Assembly: GCA_022601315.1 (NCBI GenBank)
Contig: JAHZIU010000389.1
Location: 1 to 6,306, forward strand
Direction of reading: 5' to 3'
DNA length: 6,306 bases
From: Betaproteobacteria bacterium
GTDB taxonomy: Bacteria > Pseudomonadota > Gammaproteobacteria > Burkholderiales > Nitrosomonadaceae
This document shows, piece after piece, positions 6,101-6,306 of the stretch. The notes under the pieces were generated by a model that was not told the origin of the DNA, did no database searches, and was given only the letters and a program-made list of their open reading frames with translations. Position numbers and translations under genes: made by a program. The first letter of the stretch is position 1, and every line of letters begins with the position of its first letter.

Positions 6101-6306
6101 TCATCCATTCATCATAATCTGGGAATTCTGGGGACATACAAGGACGCTCATGTCTTGCCAAGCATTCAGTCAATGATTTTAAGAAAAAATAGATTGCAGT
6201 CATACATCCGAACTTTAAGCGAGTTCCCGAATACTAAGACATGTCTCAAAATACTCAGAAGCTTTATTTCGCAAAGATCTCATCAAATATTCCCACTAGA
6301 AAGCAC
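6101..6306. other. Right-end non-coding region, no supported gene
   Basis: No convincing gene is seen. A plus-strand frame starting at 6173 stays open to the window end (44 codons), but it lacks a Shine-Dalgarno and resembles nothing known. A perfect 10-base palindrome AGACATGTCT lies at 6237-6246. The stretch GAATTCTGGGGACATAC (6123-6139) recalls short sequences often found beside Y1/REP-type transposase elements, which is a weak impression only. Confidence 0.3.

Noticed and set aside
6018..6203. Minus-strand open frame of 61 codons at the right end
   Set aside because: It runs through both arms of the 11-bp hairpin and into the stop of the Cry-like gene, has no Shine-Dalgarno, and resembles no family I know.
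1..6306. CRISPR array, tRNA or rRNA gene, complete insertion sequence
   Set aside because: No regularly spaced repeats, tRNA-like cloverleaf sequence, rRNA sequence or intact transposase gene was seen on either strand by eye.

Overview
The window looks like a Gram-negative proteobacterial chromosome, probably gamma- or betaproteobacterial. It has moderate GC, an outer-membrane-type DUF1207 protein, a TrkA-C-containing SLC13 permease and an AstE/AspA-type zinc hydrolase. No rRNA or other taxonomic marker is present, so this is inference from gene content only.

Layout. Positions 1-1149 (minus strand, cut by the left edge) hold the N-terminal 383 residues of an SLC13-family permease. Positions 1352-2395 (minus) hold a complete succinylglutamate desuccinylase/aspartoacylase-family protein. 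A divergent intergenic region (2396-2664) contains a nested inverted repeat. Positions 2665-3825 (plus) encode an exported protein with a BON-like N-terminal module and a C-terminal DUF1207 domain. A 450-base gap (3826-4275) follows. Its right half carries a good sigma70-type promoter and a structured leader for the last gene, and its left half may hold decayed coding sequence. Positions 4276-6021 (plus) encode the most interesting product. The remaining bases to 6306 hold an 11-bp perfect hairpin and no convincing gene.

The 581-residue protein at 4276-6021 is a Cry-type (delta-endotoxin) pore-forming protein in a Gram-negative setting. Its first ~250 residues carry the hallmark motifs of Cry domain I: the helix-5 block, the Y-x6-W-Y-x2-GL stretch, the helix-7 block and the LTREV junction. 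In place of recognisable Cry domains II and III it appears to have a jacalin-like lectin domain and then a C-terminal unit of three ~50-residue repeats. Each repeat has a Tyr exactly eight residues before a Trp, resembling the DUF5648 type of repeat. The inferred design is one pore-forming module plus two carbohydrate-binding-type modules. It has no signal peptide, lies alone behind its own promoter, and is visibly more AT-rich than the permease and hydrolase genes, which suggests acquisition by transfer.

The other three genes look like ordinary chromosomal genes with no evident functional link to the toxin-like gene.
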